A stretch of DNA of 64,000 bases from Diospyros lotus (Eukaryota > Streptophyta > Magnoliopsida > Ericales > Ebenaceae), in contig NC_068348.1 of the NCBI RefSeq assembly GCF_014633365.1, positions 17,502,311 through 17,566,310 on the forward strand, given 5' to 3'. The translations under genes and the position numbers were made by a program. Below, piece by piece: positions 11,120-22,689 of the stretch (its first letter is position 1; each line of letters begins with the position of its first letter). The notes below the pieces were generated by a model. It worked only from the letters and a program-made list of their open reading frames with translations, made no database searches and was not told where the DNA came from.

Positions 11120-12180
11120 CTTTGCGGTTTGAAGTTTATAAGCGTTAGGACTGAGGGCTTCCACCACTCTGAAGGGGCCCTCCCAATTAGGTGTTAACTT
11201 GTTTGTTTCTCGAGCACTTCGAATAACTACTCGCCATAATACCCAATCTCCAGGAAGGAAACCCCGAGCTTTTACCCTTCGATTGTAGTACCTTTCAATA
11301 CGCTAATTGTATGTTGCATGTCGAATCTTCACCTGATCATGAAGTTCATCGAGGAAATCTAAGTTGTCTCTTAGATTCTGTTCATTAGACTCCAGGCTAA
11401 AGAGTTCCACTCTAAGGGTTGGCACGCCTATTTCAACCTGGATCAAAGCTTCCGAACTATAACATAGGCTGAATGGAGTCTCGCCCGTAGATACCTTCAT
11501 CGTGGTTCGGTAAGACCATAAAATACTTGGTAACTCATCCACCCATCCCCCATCTGCTTTATCCATGCGGGCCTTTAGACCATGTAATAAGGTTTGATTA
11601 ACTAGCTTGATATGGCCATTGGCTTGCGGATGGGCCACCAAAGTGAAATGCTATCGTATCTTCAGGTCCTAGCACCATTCCTGTACTGATCGGTCAATGA
11701 ACTAAGTGTCATTATCTAAAATTAGGACTCGAGGGATTCTGAACTGACACACCACATTCTTCCATAGAAATTGCTTCACTCGTCGAGTAGTAACGGAGGC
11801 CACTGGTTCCGCTTTAACCCACTTCGTAAAATAATCTATGGCAGTAATAATGTATTTAACATGGCCATTCGTCGGAGAGAAAGGACCCAAGATGTCGATG
11901 CCCCATTGAGAAAAGGGGCAAGGTGCGACCATATGAGTTAAATTGACAGCTGGTACATGAACTAGGTTAGAGGTTCGCTAGCATCTATCGCAGGTTCTGA
12001 CCAGTTGCTCTGAATCCTTCGCCATCGTTAGCCAATAATACACTTGCCGAAGAGCCTTTTGGCTAAGGGTTCGGGCCCTAATGTGGCTTCCACATATACC
12101 TTCATGGATTTTCCTTAAAATGTAGTCCGCTTTGCAGGGCCGGATACACTTGAGTAAGGGCTAGGAGAATGACCTCTTAT
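11120..12180 (-). pseudogene. Tat-element integrase, degenerate
   Basis: An HHCC-like zinc region (IHEGICGSHIRARTL, then CDRC) near 12110-11970 is followed by the catalytic core with WGIDILGPFSP and AIDYFTKWVKAEP (first Asp) and RVLILDNDT (second Asp). The third catalytic position should be Glu in the HPQ.NGQ.E motif; it reads HPQANGHIKL, so Glu is replaced by Lys. The C-terminus has NKLTPNWEGPFRVVEALSP and NTWNVQNL. Stops after ILDNDT, QEWC, LKIR and ATYN break the frame. Integrase inserts the cDNA copy into chromosomes; this one is dead. Confidence 0.8.
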
Positions 12181-12189
12181 AAAGCTCCC

Positions 12190-13117
12190 CGTCGACTATT
12201 ACGAAACTTCGGGACTTTCTTTTGATTTCTCGAGCTTCTGAGTCACCGTCTGGAAGTTTTCCCTCCTTCAAGTATAAGAGCAAAGGATCCACCCAACTAG
12301 GCTCGGCATCAACACACATTTGTTCAGTTAACTACTCGATGCTCTTCTAAGGTAAAGACTCAATTCGGATCTCCTGAGAGCTCGTTGGGAAGGAAGACGA
12401 AGCGATTTGGGATAAAAGATCTGCTTCCATATTCCTGGCCCGAGGAACATATTCCATCTTCACACATAGTCAGCTATTTTGCCATGTGACCTTCCCGAGC
12501 CTTGTGTTCCCCATTCACTTGCTGCACGACCAGATTGGAGTCCAAACTCACCTCAATTCGTTACGCTCCTAACTGCTCAGCCAGTCTCAAACCTGCCAAC
12601 AGGGCATCGTATTCAGCCTCATTATTAGATGGTCAGAACTCAAAGTGTAAGGCATAGGGCCAAGTCTACCCATTAGGGCTTCTAATCATCAGCCCCACTC
12701 TGCCACCGCTTGAGGTTGAGCTTCCATCCACAGCCAACATCCATAGCCTCTGATCCTGTTCTGAGGCCTCTTGGGGCCCAATCCCTTTGGCGATAAAATC
12801 TGCCAATGCCTAGGCCTTGATAGTCGGTCAAGACCTATACTTAATATCAAAAATCGTGAGCTCCATCGCCCATTTCAACATCCTTCCTGAGAGCTCTAGT
12901 TTGCTAAGCACCTACCTCAAAGCTTGGGTAGTAAGCAGGATAATGGTATGACTTTGAAAATAGGGCCGAAGTTTCCTCACCGAGATTACCAAGGCAAAAG
13001 CCAACTTTTCCATGGGAGAATACCAAACTTTAGCCCTTATCAATCGCTTACTGGCATAGTAAACAGGCCTCTGCCTTTTGTCTTCTTCTCAAACCAACAC
13101 CGAACTCACGGCCTCTA
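12190..13117 (-). pseudogene. Tat-element RNase H, degenerate
   Basis: The frame reads EAVSSVLV, then RPVYYASKRLIRA, WYSPMEKLAFALV, and later LAVDGSSTSSGGRVGL and NNEAEYDALLAGLRLAEQLGA: the RT connection followed by a second RNase H-like domain, typical of this group. Stops occur after VLV, QALR, KYRS and elsewhere. Its start is separated from RT by the solo LTR at 13118-14942. Confidence 0.75.
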
Positions 13118-14942
13118 TGGTTGTGCTTAACCTTATGCATTTATTTCAAACAAACACATACAAAATAAATAAAGAAGAAACAAGCATGCAGGCACAAGGC
13201 ATTTATACTCGCTAGTGTACGAGTATGCGTTGTAACACAATTTAATTTTTTGGGTAAGTTCAAATTGATTCACTGGGAGATCGTTAATAAAACGAAAATA
13301 GAGTCACGATAGAAATTGGGTTGTCAGGCCAATTCATCTGAAATGATCTAAATACAAAAAAATGCAACTAAGCGAGACTATGGATGGACAAAACTTGGGA
13401 CAGGGTAATTTCTATACCAGCCCACTGATTTACCAAAGAGATATCAAAATATTAACATCAACTAATTAAAATTGAGGTTATGCAGTTGATTATATTCCAA
13501 GATAATGATAGTTTTAAGTTAAGCACTCTCCATACATGGCATGAGAGAGTCTAGATTAAGCAACAATCATAAATTGAAATACAGATTAACGCACATTTGA
13601 GATCCGGTAAGTAACCACGATTCAAGATCATGATAGTTTTAGGTTAAGCACTCTCCATACATGGCATGAGAGAATCTAAATTAAGCAACTACCATAAATT
13701 GGATCGTGATTAATAAATAGAACTGGAAGATTTAGATTAATCATTCGAGCTTGGGTATGAAAGCATCTCCAGTTTAAGTAACCTCCATACATGGCATGGA
13801 GACTCTAAGTTAGGCTTATGATTCAATCCAAACCCAAAGATTCAATACACACACATTTCTCAACTCAAATCAACATTATGTTAGTTCAATAAGAGTTCAG
13901 CTCTCTTGGGCAAACAGTAGCACTAAACACAGTCCTTGCCTTGGCCCAAGTTTAAGCTTAGCCACACATCTCCAACTACAAATTAAAGAGATAGGAATTA
14001 AAGTGCGGGAATGTAAATACAGAAATTGAAAATACAGAAATGTAAATGAACAATCAATGAGAGTTGTAGAATGTAAACGAGCATGAAAAGAAATTGTAGA
14101 ATAACTCTAACAGAAATGAAGAACACTGTGTTGATGGAACAAAATGAAGAAACAACACCACTGGAATGAAAGAACAAAAAGAAAAGAACATAACAAAATG
14201 TAAAGAACGTGAAAAGTGCTCTTGTCCTCTTATTTTGGTCAAAAGGCAGATGGGGATTTTCTTTTTAGTGAAGCCGACAATATATATATATATATTCATC
14301 TTTTGCAAATGGCCCTCGTCAACGAAGAAATTACATCGTGTGCCACCACGTTCATTTGCGCGTGCTCTGACAAAATCTTCAAAAAGAGATTCCGATGACG
14401 ATGCTCGGAACAACTTTGTATGGATTGGAGGTGGCACATCCGGACGAGGGACGAGTCATCTGAATGAATTTGGGATAAAATTCAATTAATGTGAGAAGCA
14501 TTCGAATGAATTTAGCTTTCCCTTCATATTTTTGCACGTTCTTCCCTTGGCATCCGAATGCTACAGTACTGCAATTCGAATGAGCTTGATCTTCAACAAT
14601 ACTAGGACTTCATCCATCCGAACGAGTATTGTGAAGCATTCGAATGAATGTTGGCTTCATTGGATTGATCATCACGCATGCATGGCTGCCAAGACATTGT
14701 AATATGTTATAATGTTATATATATATTATATATAAGCTTCACTCATTGTACTTATATGATATATATATGTATTATATTTATATTGTTATATATTATATTT
14801 ATTTACTATTTTATTATTATTATATATATTTGAGAAATCTACATATAACCATGAAAGACATAAATATTCAATTAAATCCAATTTCAAGGTCAAAATTGGG
14901 GTGAAAATATAATAAAATTTTGACATTTTTGAGCATCAATCA
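13118..14942 (-). mobile_element. Solo LTR (1825 bp) inserted between RT and RNase H of the Tat element
   Basis: On the minus strand the insert begins TGATTGATGCTC and ends GCACAACCA. Flanks CTCTA (13113-13117) and CTCTT (14943-14947) match 4 of 5. Removing it rejoins the pol reading (VVAEE to EAVSSVLV). Inside, a ~110-bp unit with CTCCATACATGGCATGAGAG is repeated about three times (13520-13810). No primer site or coding domain lies between its ends. Superfamily not assigned. Confidence 0.65.
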
Positions 14943-16110
14943 CTCTTCGGCTACTACCAAATAAAGATACAACGGTTCTCCTTACTGAGGCTTGGTGAGA
15001 ACTGGAGGTGAGATCAAATGTTCCTTTAGCTTGCTGAAAGCTTCTTGACATTCATCGTCTCAGATAAAATTCTTTGCCTTCGATAGAACCTTATAAAAAG
15101 GAAGACCCTTCTCCGCCAACCGAGAGAGGAATCTCCCTAAGGCCATCATTCTTCCTGTTAGGCTTTGTACTTCCTTGATGTTTCTCAGGGCTGGCATGTC
15201 CAGAATGGCTTTAACCTTCGCTGGGTTCACCTCAATCCCTCGGTGATGAACTATATAACCCAGGAACTTTCCTGCAGAAACTCAAAAACCACACTTGATA
15301 GGATTAAGTTTTACATTGAACTTAAGAAGAGTTTGGAAGCATTCTTCCAAATATACAGGGTGATGCTCGGAAACGAGGCTTTTCACCAGCATGTCATCTA
15401 CATAACCTTTCATGTTTCGGCCCAGTTGATTTTGAAAAAGCTTATTCACCAGACGCTAGTAAGTGGCCCTCGCGTTCTTCAGCCCGAATGGCATTACTGT
15501 GTAACAGTATGTTACTTTATTAGTGATGAACGTCGTCTTCTCCTGATCCTCAGGATGCAGCGAAATCAGGTGGTATCCCTGAAAAGCATCTAGAAAACTC
15601 ATTAATAAACAGTCAGTCATCCCGTCAATCAGGGCATCTATCTGAGGAAGGGGGTAGCTATCCTTCGGGCAAGCCTTGTTAAGGTCAGTGAAGTCAATAC
15701 AAAGCCTCCACTTGCCCTCTCATTTAGGCACCAACACCACATTTGCTAACCATTCGGGATAATCAACCTCCCGAACGTATTGTGCCTCTATCAGGTTCTC
15801 CACTTCCACTTCAATCGCTCTAGCCCTTTTCGGGGTAAAACTTTGCTTCTTCTGGTTGACAAGCCAGGAACCTGGACGTATTCCCAACCTGTGCATCATG
15901 ACTTTCGGGTCAACTCCCAGCATGTCTTGAGTCGTCCATGCGAAGACATCTGCGTATTGTCGAAGGAGGGCTAAAATTTGACCCCCTCGGGGGGTCTTTC
16001 AGCTCAACACTTATCTTTATACAACGCTCAGGGTGATCATCCCTCAATGGTACTTCCTCGAGCTTGTCTATGAGCTCTGCTGTCTTCGGATCCCTTAACC
16101 CTTCCAATAG
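14943..16110 (-). pseudogene. Tat-element reverse transcriptase, degenerate
   Basis: The reading runs from GIRPGSWLVNQKKQSFTPKR through YPEWLANVVLVPK, WRLCIDFTDLNKACPKDSYPLP and MSFLDAFQGYHL to the active-site box YVDDMLVKS, then the thumb and connection AFSKLKEHLISPPVLTKP. Stops lie after VLVPK, ATY, KCGF and KNFI. The YVDD box itself is intact. RT copies the element RNA into DNA in virus-like particles. Confidence 0.85.
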
Positions 16111-16169
16111 AAAATTGACAGCCGGTAGGAGTCTCTTTTCTCTTTCTGAGTGCTTTTTATGACAAAAAA

Positions 16170-16640
16170 TTTCCCTCTTCGGTGAATTCTCTTTCTACTT
16201 CCCTCGCAGGGTCTCTACACTCCTTGCCACGCCTATGGAGACCATGTAACATTCTAGGGCCGATCTCAAATCTCCTTGCACTTTGCCTACCCCATTGATT
16301 GTGGGGAACTTCATCATCATGTGATACGTGTTAAGAATAGCCTGTAGAGCGTTGAGGCCAAACCTTCCCAAAATCATGTTATAAGCTGTAGGCACATCTG
16401 CACCAAAATATCCAACACGACCTAAGAGGTTTGGGAACCTTTTCCCAAGATTAGCAGAAGCTGAATGACTCCATCTAAATACACTACTTCCCCATCAAAT
16501 CCAACTAAGGGGACACGAGCCGGTCTCAACTGCTCCATTCGATATCCCATACCCAAGAAGGCTTGCCTGTATAAGATCTTCGAAGAACTACACGGATCTA
16601 CTAGGATCCGTCAAAGCTCAATTGTTATTACCAACGGATC
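16170..16640 (-). pseudogene. Tat-element aspartic protease, degenerate
   Basis: The catalytic loop reads ILVDPCSSSKILYR (retropepsins usually have DTGSSADI, so Thr-Gly is replaced by Pro-Cys while Asp remains). It is followed by GFDGEVVYLDGVIQL and PTAYNMILGRFGLNALQAI, the usual C-terminal part. A stop precedes the catalytic loop and others follow. Confidence 0.7.
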
Positions 16641-16959
16641 GTTTCAGTTCGGATACCCGGGGAGGTTGTTATCTAAAAAGGAGATTGTCTCCCCTCACCT
16701 CGACCTCTTCACCCCTGAGGTTTGGCTACCCCCCAAATCCTCCTCACCCTTTGCGGCCGAGACCTCCCTCGTGGCGAGCGTATGGAACACTGGGGGCTGA
16801 GGATGATCTTCTCTTGCTTGCGGTGCTCTCTCTCTGGGGTGAATTTCGAACGCGCTCTCGCTATTCACCTCGGTCCCGCCTAGGGTGAGGACTTCGCGAA
16901 TATCGCTCTCACCCCTTTCGGGGATCTACCTTCTTAGCCACAAAACTCTTGAGGAAACT

Positions 16960-19900
16960 CCGATTGATGAGCTCCTAGATCTCTTCCTTTAACTGGTGAC
17001 ATTCCTCTGTATCATGGCTATGATCTCGGTGGAAGTGACAGTACTTATTTCGATTCCTCTTATTGGATGGTGCCCGCATAAGCAGTGGCTTCTCCAAATA
17101 GTCATTTCCCTTAATGGTGGCAAGGATCTCTGCCCTAGGAGCATTCAAGGGAGTGAAACTACTCGATTCCTGTAACACCCCGCTTTCTCATGTGTGTTAT
17201 AACTTAGGACAATTTTGGAATAATAAATTTTTTTCTTAAAAACTATTGCTAAACCATATCATTCCTCATATCCATCCCAAAATTTTTATACATCTATATC
17301 GAAAGGGAATCATCATAAACATCAATGCGGAAGCTAGAATCAAACCTAATATCTTAACATTAATCACAAATCAATTCTTACGTCCTCATTAAACATAAAT
17401 AAGGTTATACATCATCATTCCTCAAAACATTCAGAATTCGAAGTAGCAGAACTTAAATACATGGCTGCATAACATACATTCAATTCATGATTCAATTCAT
17501 CACGCACTTTGCTAAGTGCCATTTCATGCCTCATTCATCTTCATTTCTGCTACAATCTCCATCTGGAACGTTTGAATTTTCCAGGAGCAAAGCCCAAGTT
17601 AGATGATGAATCATCTAACTAAGGGAACAAAAACATATTTCGTGCATGGATGCAAAATGTCATTTTTCATTTCATTTTGGTTTGAACCGACCATACCTTA
17701 TTGCTACTCCTCATTTTTATAGCCTCTTTTTCAGGCCGAGATGTATGGGTGCACTCTTGGAAGAGCAACAGTCCCGGCTCGTACTCTCAAACCTACTCTC
17801 AAACCCTTATGCAAATGCATGATCAACAATATCATCATCAATACATGTAAATGCAATCTATATGACATACTCACATCAAGGCATGATAAAATCCTTTATA
17901 TAAAATCGAGTTTTAGGGTCGAACCACTTACCTTGTCAAGCTTATTGGGCTACCTCGATATTTGTGTCTTGCCTCAAAATTCGTGCATCATCTCGATTTG
18001 TGTGCCTCAAAATTCGCACAAATCACTTCAACTTAAGCCTCAAAGCACCCTAATCATCATATTTATTTAAATAAGCATTAAAACTTATTTTTTCCATAAT
18101 TTCTTGTATTTTATTTATTTTTCTCTCTATTTCTTCCTATTTTTCCTTAAAAATTCCAAACTAAATGTTTCTCAATATTTTCTCAAATATTTCACTATAA
18201 AAATTCATAAAATAACTATCCTCATTTTTTAAAATTTTCTAAGAAATATTACTCACCTTAACTTAGCCCCCTCAGGCTTTCCCAATATGTGTGCTCTGAC
18301 CTCGATTTTTGTGCACCAACTCGAAACGCGTACCTGAACAGTTTTTCTCACCAAATTCTCTGGAATAATCATAAACCTCCATTTCCTATTTTCCAGAATT
18401 TTTCTAGCATTCTTCAGAATTTTTCTCCAATTTTTCCTTTCCTTTTCCTTTTTCTTATTTTCCTTTTCTTTTCTTTCTCCTTCCTATTCATCTTCTTCTT
18501 CCCCTGCTTCTTCTTTCCTTCTCTGCAATGCATGACCTGCGTGCACAGAGCTTCACCCGCTGCTCTCTTGCCTCCCTACCTGGCTCCGCCTGCCGGCCAC
18601 CGCTGCTTCCCCAACGGCCACCACCATCGTGGTCGCACCTTGCTTCCATCACCACGACAGTTGCTGCTTCTTTTTCCTCATCCGCCATGGCCAAACGTCG
18701 AAGCTTCTGGACGCCTTGTAGTGGCCACCCGCTTACTCGCCGGTCGTTTCCAACAGTAGTGCAACTTCCACGTGCCCCTGCCTCGCGTCCCCGCTACTGC
18801 CCTAGTCCGCTTGAGCTTCCTGGAGCTTACGGCTATGGTTGTCGCAAGTTGCTACCTCATTCGACCGACCTCCTTTCCCTCTTACGATCTCTCACTCTCT
18901 CTCAATCTCTCTAGCTGCTCTCGGCCAAGCTCAACCCAAGCTCTCATCTTTTCTCGGCCATGCTCTCTGCTTCCATTTCAATTCTATTTATAGAAAACTC
19001 ACAGCAGCTTCAAGCCTACCTTTGCCGACCAATCTCTCTATCTCCGTGAAGTCTTTCAGCACCAATTGCTCTCAAATGAAGAGCTAATGAAGTCTTTCAG
19101 CACCCCTTACTCTCAAATGAAGAGCCAATTTGTCTCTCAAGTGTCGTAACTTCCCTCATGTCTCATGGTCACGCATATACATATATATATATATGTAAAA
19201 AAACATTATATATTACATCAATATATATAAAAATTACACATTTAAGTCCCAAAATTCATATTTATTTCACTCATGAAATTCTCTAATTGTATTTATATCC
19301 TCAAACGTCACATTAATTTGCATTACAATACAATAAATCCAAAATTAATAATTTCAAACTTACTTAATAGGGACAATTCCGTCCATGCGCCATCATCGGA
19401 ACTTTGTTTCATCCCAAAACCACTTCGAGGTTGATCCCTACAAAAAATCGGAGCCGCCTTAGGGTTCCGTTTATTTCCTGGAAGTCCCCTACGATGATTC
19501 GATTTTTCAACCAGAGTCGAAGCTATATTTTAGTTGTGCCAAAAATCATCTCAATTTCGATTTCTTTTTATACCATAAATCTTATCTCATGACGCTCATC
19601 GAGAGCATATCATTTTTCTTAGACATTTACACTCCATGACATTCCCTATAGTCGATTCGGAACTTATAACTATAAAAATTATATTTAAGCCCTTAATCTT
19701 TTGATAATTTCACCTATGGCCCACGTTAAAATTACTCTTAAGCCCTTTAGAAAATTTGGGATATTACAATTCCTACCGAGGGCAATGCTTCTCCTTTCGA
19801 TCCTTCCTTCTACCTTCATTTTTATTTTCTTTGGAATACTTCTTTTTCTCTTTCTTCTCAGTGTATTCGGCTCTTCTCGCCTACACCACCTTATCAGCAT

Positions 19901-20847
19901 TAATGTTCTTCGTTGCCCGGCCAAGGATATCAGTGAACGTAAGCTGGAGAGTTTTGGACAATGACTGAGCGAAGGGGCCGGGCCTTAGGGCATTATGGAA
20001 TGCCACCATAGCGACACTATGGTCAAAGTTCTTGATGCTCAAGACCTCCATATTAAACCTCAAGACAAAATCCTTCAAGGACTCGCCCTGGTTCTGCTTT
20101 AAGCTAACGAGGGCCATAGTAGATCTCTGATGCCTCCGAAAAGGTGCGAAATAAGCCAGAAAACTACTCTGAAGCTGCATGAAGTTAGCTATTGAGTGAT
20201 GGGCCAGATTTGAGTACCAGGCTCGCGCATGCCCTTCCAACGTTGCCAGGAAGACTTTACACCACATTGCGTCGGACGCATCTTGCACCATCATATGAGA
20301 AGTAAAAAGATCCAGGTGAGCCATTGGGTCAGTAGTTCCCGCATAAGGCTTGATAGCCGAAATGCGAAGACGCTCAGGCAGTATCGTAGCCATTATCTCC
20401 TAACTAAGAGGCTGATTCACCACCGTCCCCAGAGACTCCCTCTACTTTGACTTTAAAGCCACAATCTTTTTTTCTAGCTGACGCAGCCTCCTTTCTTGCT
20501 GTTGTGCATGCGACATGCTAGAGGATTCTTTGGCTTTCCCGTGTCCATTTTCCTACCCCAATCCTCGTGGGTCCTCATCACGCGGGCAAGATCCTTCCTC
20601 TAGTAGGGGCTCCTGCCCCCTCCTGCTTGAGAATGATGGGCCTGCTGGTACTAGTGGTCCAGGAAACCGGTGAACAACTCCGTAAGGCGCTAAACCTGAT
20701 TCTCCAAAAACATGATCCGGTCAGGCTGGGGAGGAGGATTATCGAGGCTACACTCCCTCCCCTGTTGGCTCCTCGGGGGATTGTTCTGACTCGGCTCCGA
20801 GGCAGGCTTACTGCCAGCGACCCATGATTGGTGCCTTCTAGTTACCA
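16960..20847 (-). pseudogene. Tat-element gag, degenerate and split
   Basis: The gene starts at an ATG at 20847 (MVTRRHQSWVAGSKP), parallel to the start of the second Tat element. A coiled segment (ENQVQRLTELFTGF) is followed by the capsid with PERLRISAIKPYAGTTDP, MWCKVFLATLEGHARAWY and a nucleocapsid (KYCHFHRDHSHDTEECHQL) at about 17040-16985. Stops fall between the coil and capsid. The solo LTR at 17171-19768 cuts the frame between capsid and nucleocapsid. Confidence 0.85.
17171..19768 (-). mobile_element. Solo gypsy LTR (2598 bp) inserted in Tat gag
   Basis: Both flanks are ATTCC (17166-17170 and 19769-19773), a perfect 5-bp target duplication. Ends are TGTAACACCCC and GGGATATTACA on the plus strand. 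Read on the minus strand this is TGTAATATCCC...GGGGTGTTACA, the form usual for long chromovirus (Tekay-like) LTRs. A minus-strand TATA box CTATAAATAG lies at about 18984-18993. Several open frames in the 18.3-19.1 kb part are compositional. No internal domains remain. Confidence 0.85.
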
Positions 20848-20935
20848 TTGGGACAGAGAAAGAACCTGAACATCGAGGTAGTACACACCGGAGAGAAAAA
20901 AAGAGAAATGTCTCGGCCCCATGGTGGGTGCCAAA

Positions 20936-21240
20936 TGATGATGTGGTGGTCGATCACCTTCCTCTGCCTCGGACCAAATGCTTGCAAAGAGATGGAATCA
21001 GGGACTTGCTCCCCCGTGATCACTCTGATGGTTGCGTGGGTCAGAGCTAGGTCGGAAAAGAGAAATATGAAGGAGACAATGGAAGCAGTGAAAGTATTCT
21101 GGTCTGACAAAGAAGTGAGAAATAGCAGCGACGATGGGATTGAAAAGAAAGAAAGGCAATTGAGGAGATGAGCTGTGCAAGCGCAGTATTGCGCTCGCTA
21201 AGTGAAATTGAAATTAAAGGGAGAAATCTTCTCCCCCTTA
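20936..21240 (-). repeat. 5' LTR (partial boundary) and primer site of the Tat element
   Basis: The inner border reads ATGGTGGGTGCCAAA then TGATGATG, the same arrangement as in the second Tat element, placing a TTTGGCACC primer site at 20928-20935. The outer border is uncertain; 21240 is where composition changes to a GAGCATCCCCAATGG motif. No partner LTR is present in the window, so the end cannot be fixed by comparison. Confidence 0.55.
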
Positions 21241-21676
21241 GAGCATCCCCAATGGAGCAGATGGTGTCTTGGCCACAAACTTTAATTCAATAATCAAAAT
21301 TTAATGTTGAGTGAATACTATAATATTAAATTTGGTATTATATTATTTATCAACATTAAATTTATTTTTAATTTTATTTTCAATTTTACCCTTCTTATTA
21401 TATCTTCAAAATATATTTTAATTATTAATCAAAATATATATCAGTAGAAATATTTTATTAAGATTTATAAAATAAGTATAATATTGAATATATTTTATAA
21501 ATATCATGTTAATATAAAATGAACTAACTTTGTTTATGTATATGAAAAAATTTTATTTCAATAATTACTTGATAGAAAGAAAATATTTTTAATGCAAAAG
21601 CTCAATAATATAATAAAAAGCAATAACATTTCCATTGACTTAAATTAAAAATACATGATAAAAATAGAACAAAGTT
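21241..21676. other. AT-rich DNA with a MITE-like start
   Basis: Begins GAGCATCCCCAATGGAG, a motif often seen at the ends of plant MITEs. No matching inverted end was identified in the window. The rest is AT-rich without coding potential. Confidence 0.35.
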
Positions 21677-22689
21677 TGTAACGACCCGTTAGAGGGTCTA
21701 GGCACTTTTGAGTATTTTATTATGGGCTCAAAATTTTTGCTTTAATTAATTGAGGATTGAAAATATATTTTTTTATTTATTTATGGAATAAAGTGTAAGT
21801 GAAAATAAGAATTTGGTAGTCCATCCAAATGAAATTAAAAAATGTGGGAAAAGTCCAAATGAATTGGGTCATTGAGATGTGTTTAGGAATTTAATTATAT
21901 TATGAATGGGTCTAGGTGTTTTATTACTTGATGGCAATTTAATGGCATTTTAAATGTGGGTCTAAGTATTTTAATACTTGATGATAAATCTCTTTGATGG
22001 CATAGTAATAATTTTAGATTTGTATAATTTTATTTTGTGGTTCATGTAATCGTGAAAATAGGTGTATGGGTATAATTTTTAATAAATTGAGAAATAATGA
22101 AATAGGCCTCAGTTAATTAGTTAATGAGTCCACGGGTTTATCAAGTGGGTTGTATAATTGTTGGGCTGAGCTTAGGCCCAATGATGAAGGAATTTAAAAC
22201 TTTGTGTGAATAAGGAAAAGAATAACGATAAATAAAAAAATAAGGGTAAAAGGTCATAAATGCCCTAAAAAGTTTATTTGTTATCAGAAAAAGTAGGGGC
22301 AATTGAGTCTTTGAAAAACTGGCGAACAGAGCTAGTGTCGCAGCCCCTTTCCTTCTGCGTACTGTGCTTGTTTCTATTTTAGTGTCAATTTGCATATCCC
22401 CCTTTGCCCCCCCACTGCTGCATTGCCTTTCAACTTCTTCTCCATCTGTTCTTCTTCTTCATATCCTTCATCTTCTTCTCCCACTATTTGTTTTGCGTCT
22501 GGAGCTTCAACGGAGGATTCTTCATCAAGCAAGTTCTTCTTCTCACACCACTCTTTTATGTTCATTTCGTTCTTCCATTCGAGAGTTCTTTTGATCATAA
22601 GAGTATGCATTTAGATGATTAGTTGAACTGATCTTTTTCTTCCTTCTCTGTAAATTTATTGTTCATATATATATATATATACACACACA

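Larger units (their letters stand above)
8425..21240 (-). mobile_element. Degenerate Tat-lineage Ty3/gypsy retrotransposon, interrupted by two solo LTRs
   Basis: In minus-strand order from the right: 5' LTR, primer site, gag, protease, RT, RNase H and integrase, then a plus-strand extra ORF. That is the gypsy domain order, and an antisense ORF downstream of pol is known from Tat-group elements. Solo LTRs at 17171-19768 and 13118-14942 split gag and the RT/RNase H join. All domains carry stops. There is no 3' LTR; the sequence changes abruptly to truncated copia at about 8425. The outer end of the 5' LTR is not defined. Confidence 0.75.

Noticed and set aside
18289..19087. Several long frames on both strands
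   Set aside because: They lie within the solo LTR 17171-19768 in CT/GC-biased sequence; no conserved motif.
21241..21676. Complete MITE starting GAGCATCCCCAATGG
   Set aside because: No matching inverted end or target duplication was found, even after looking across the LTR insertion at 28961.
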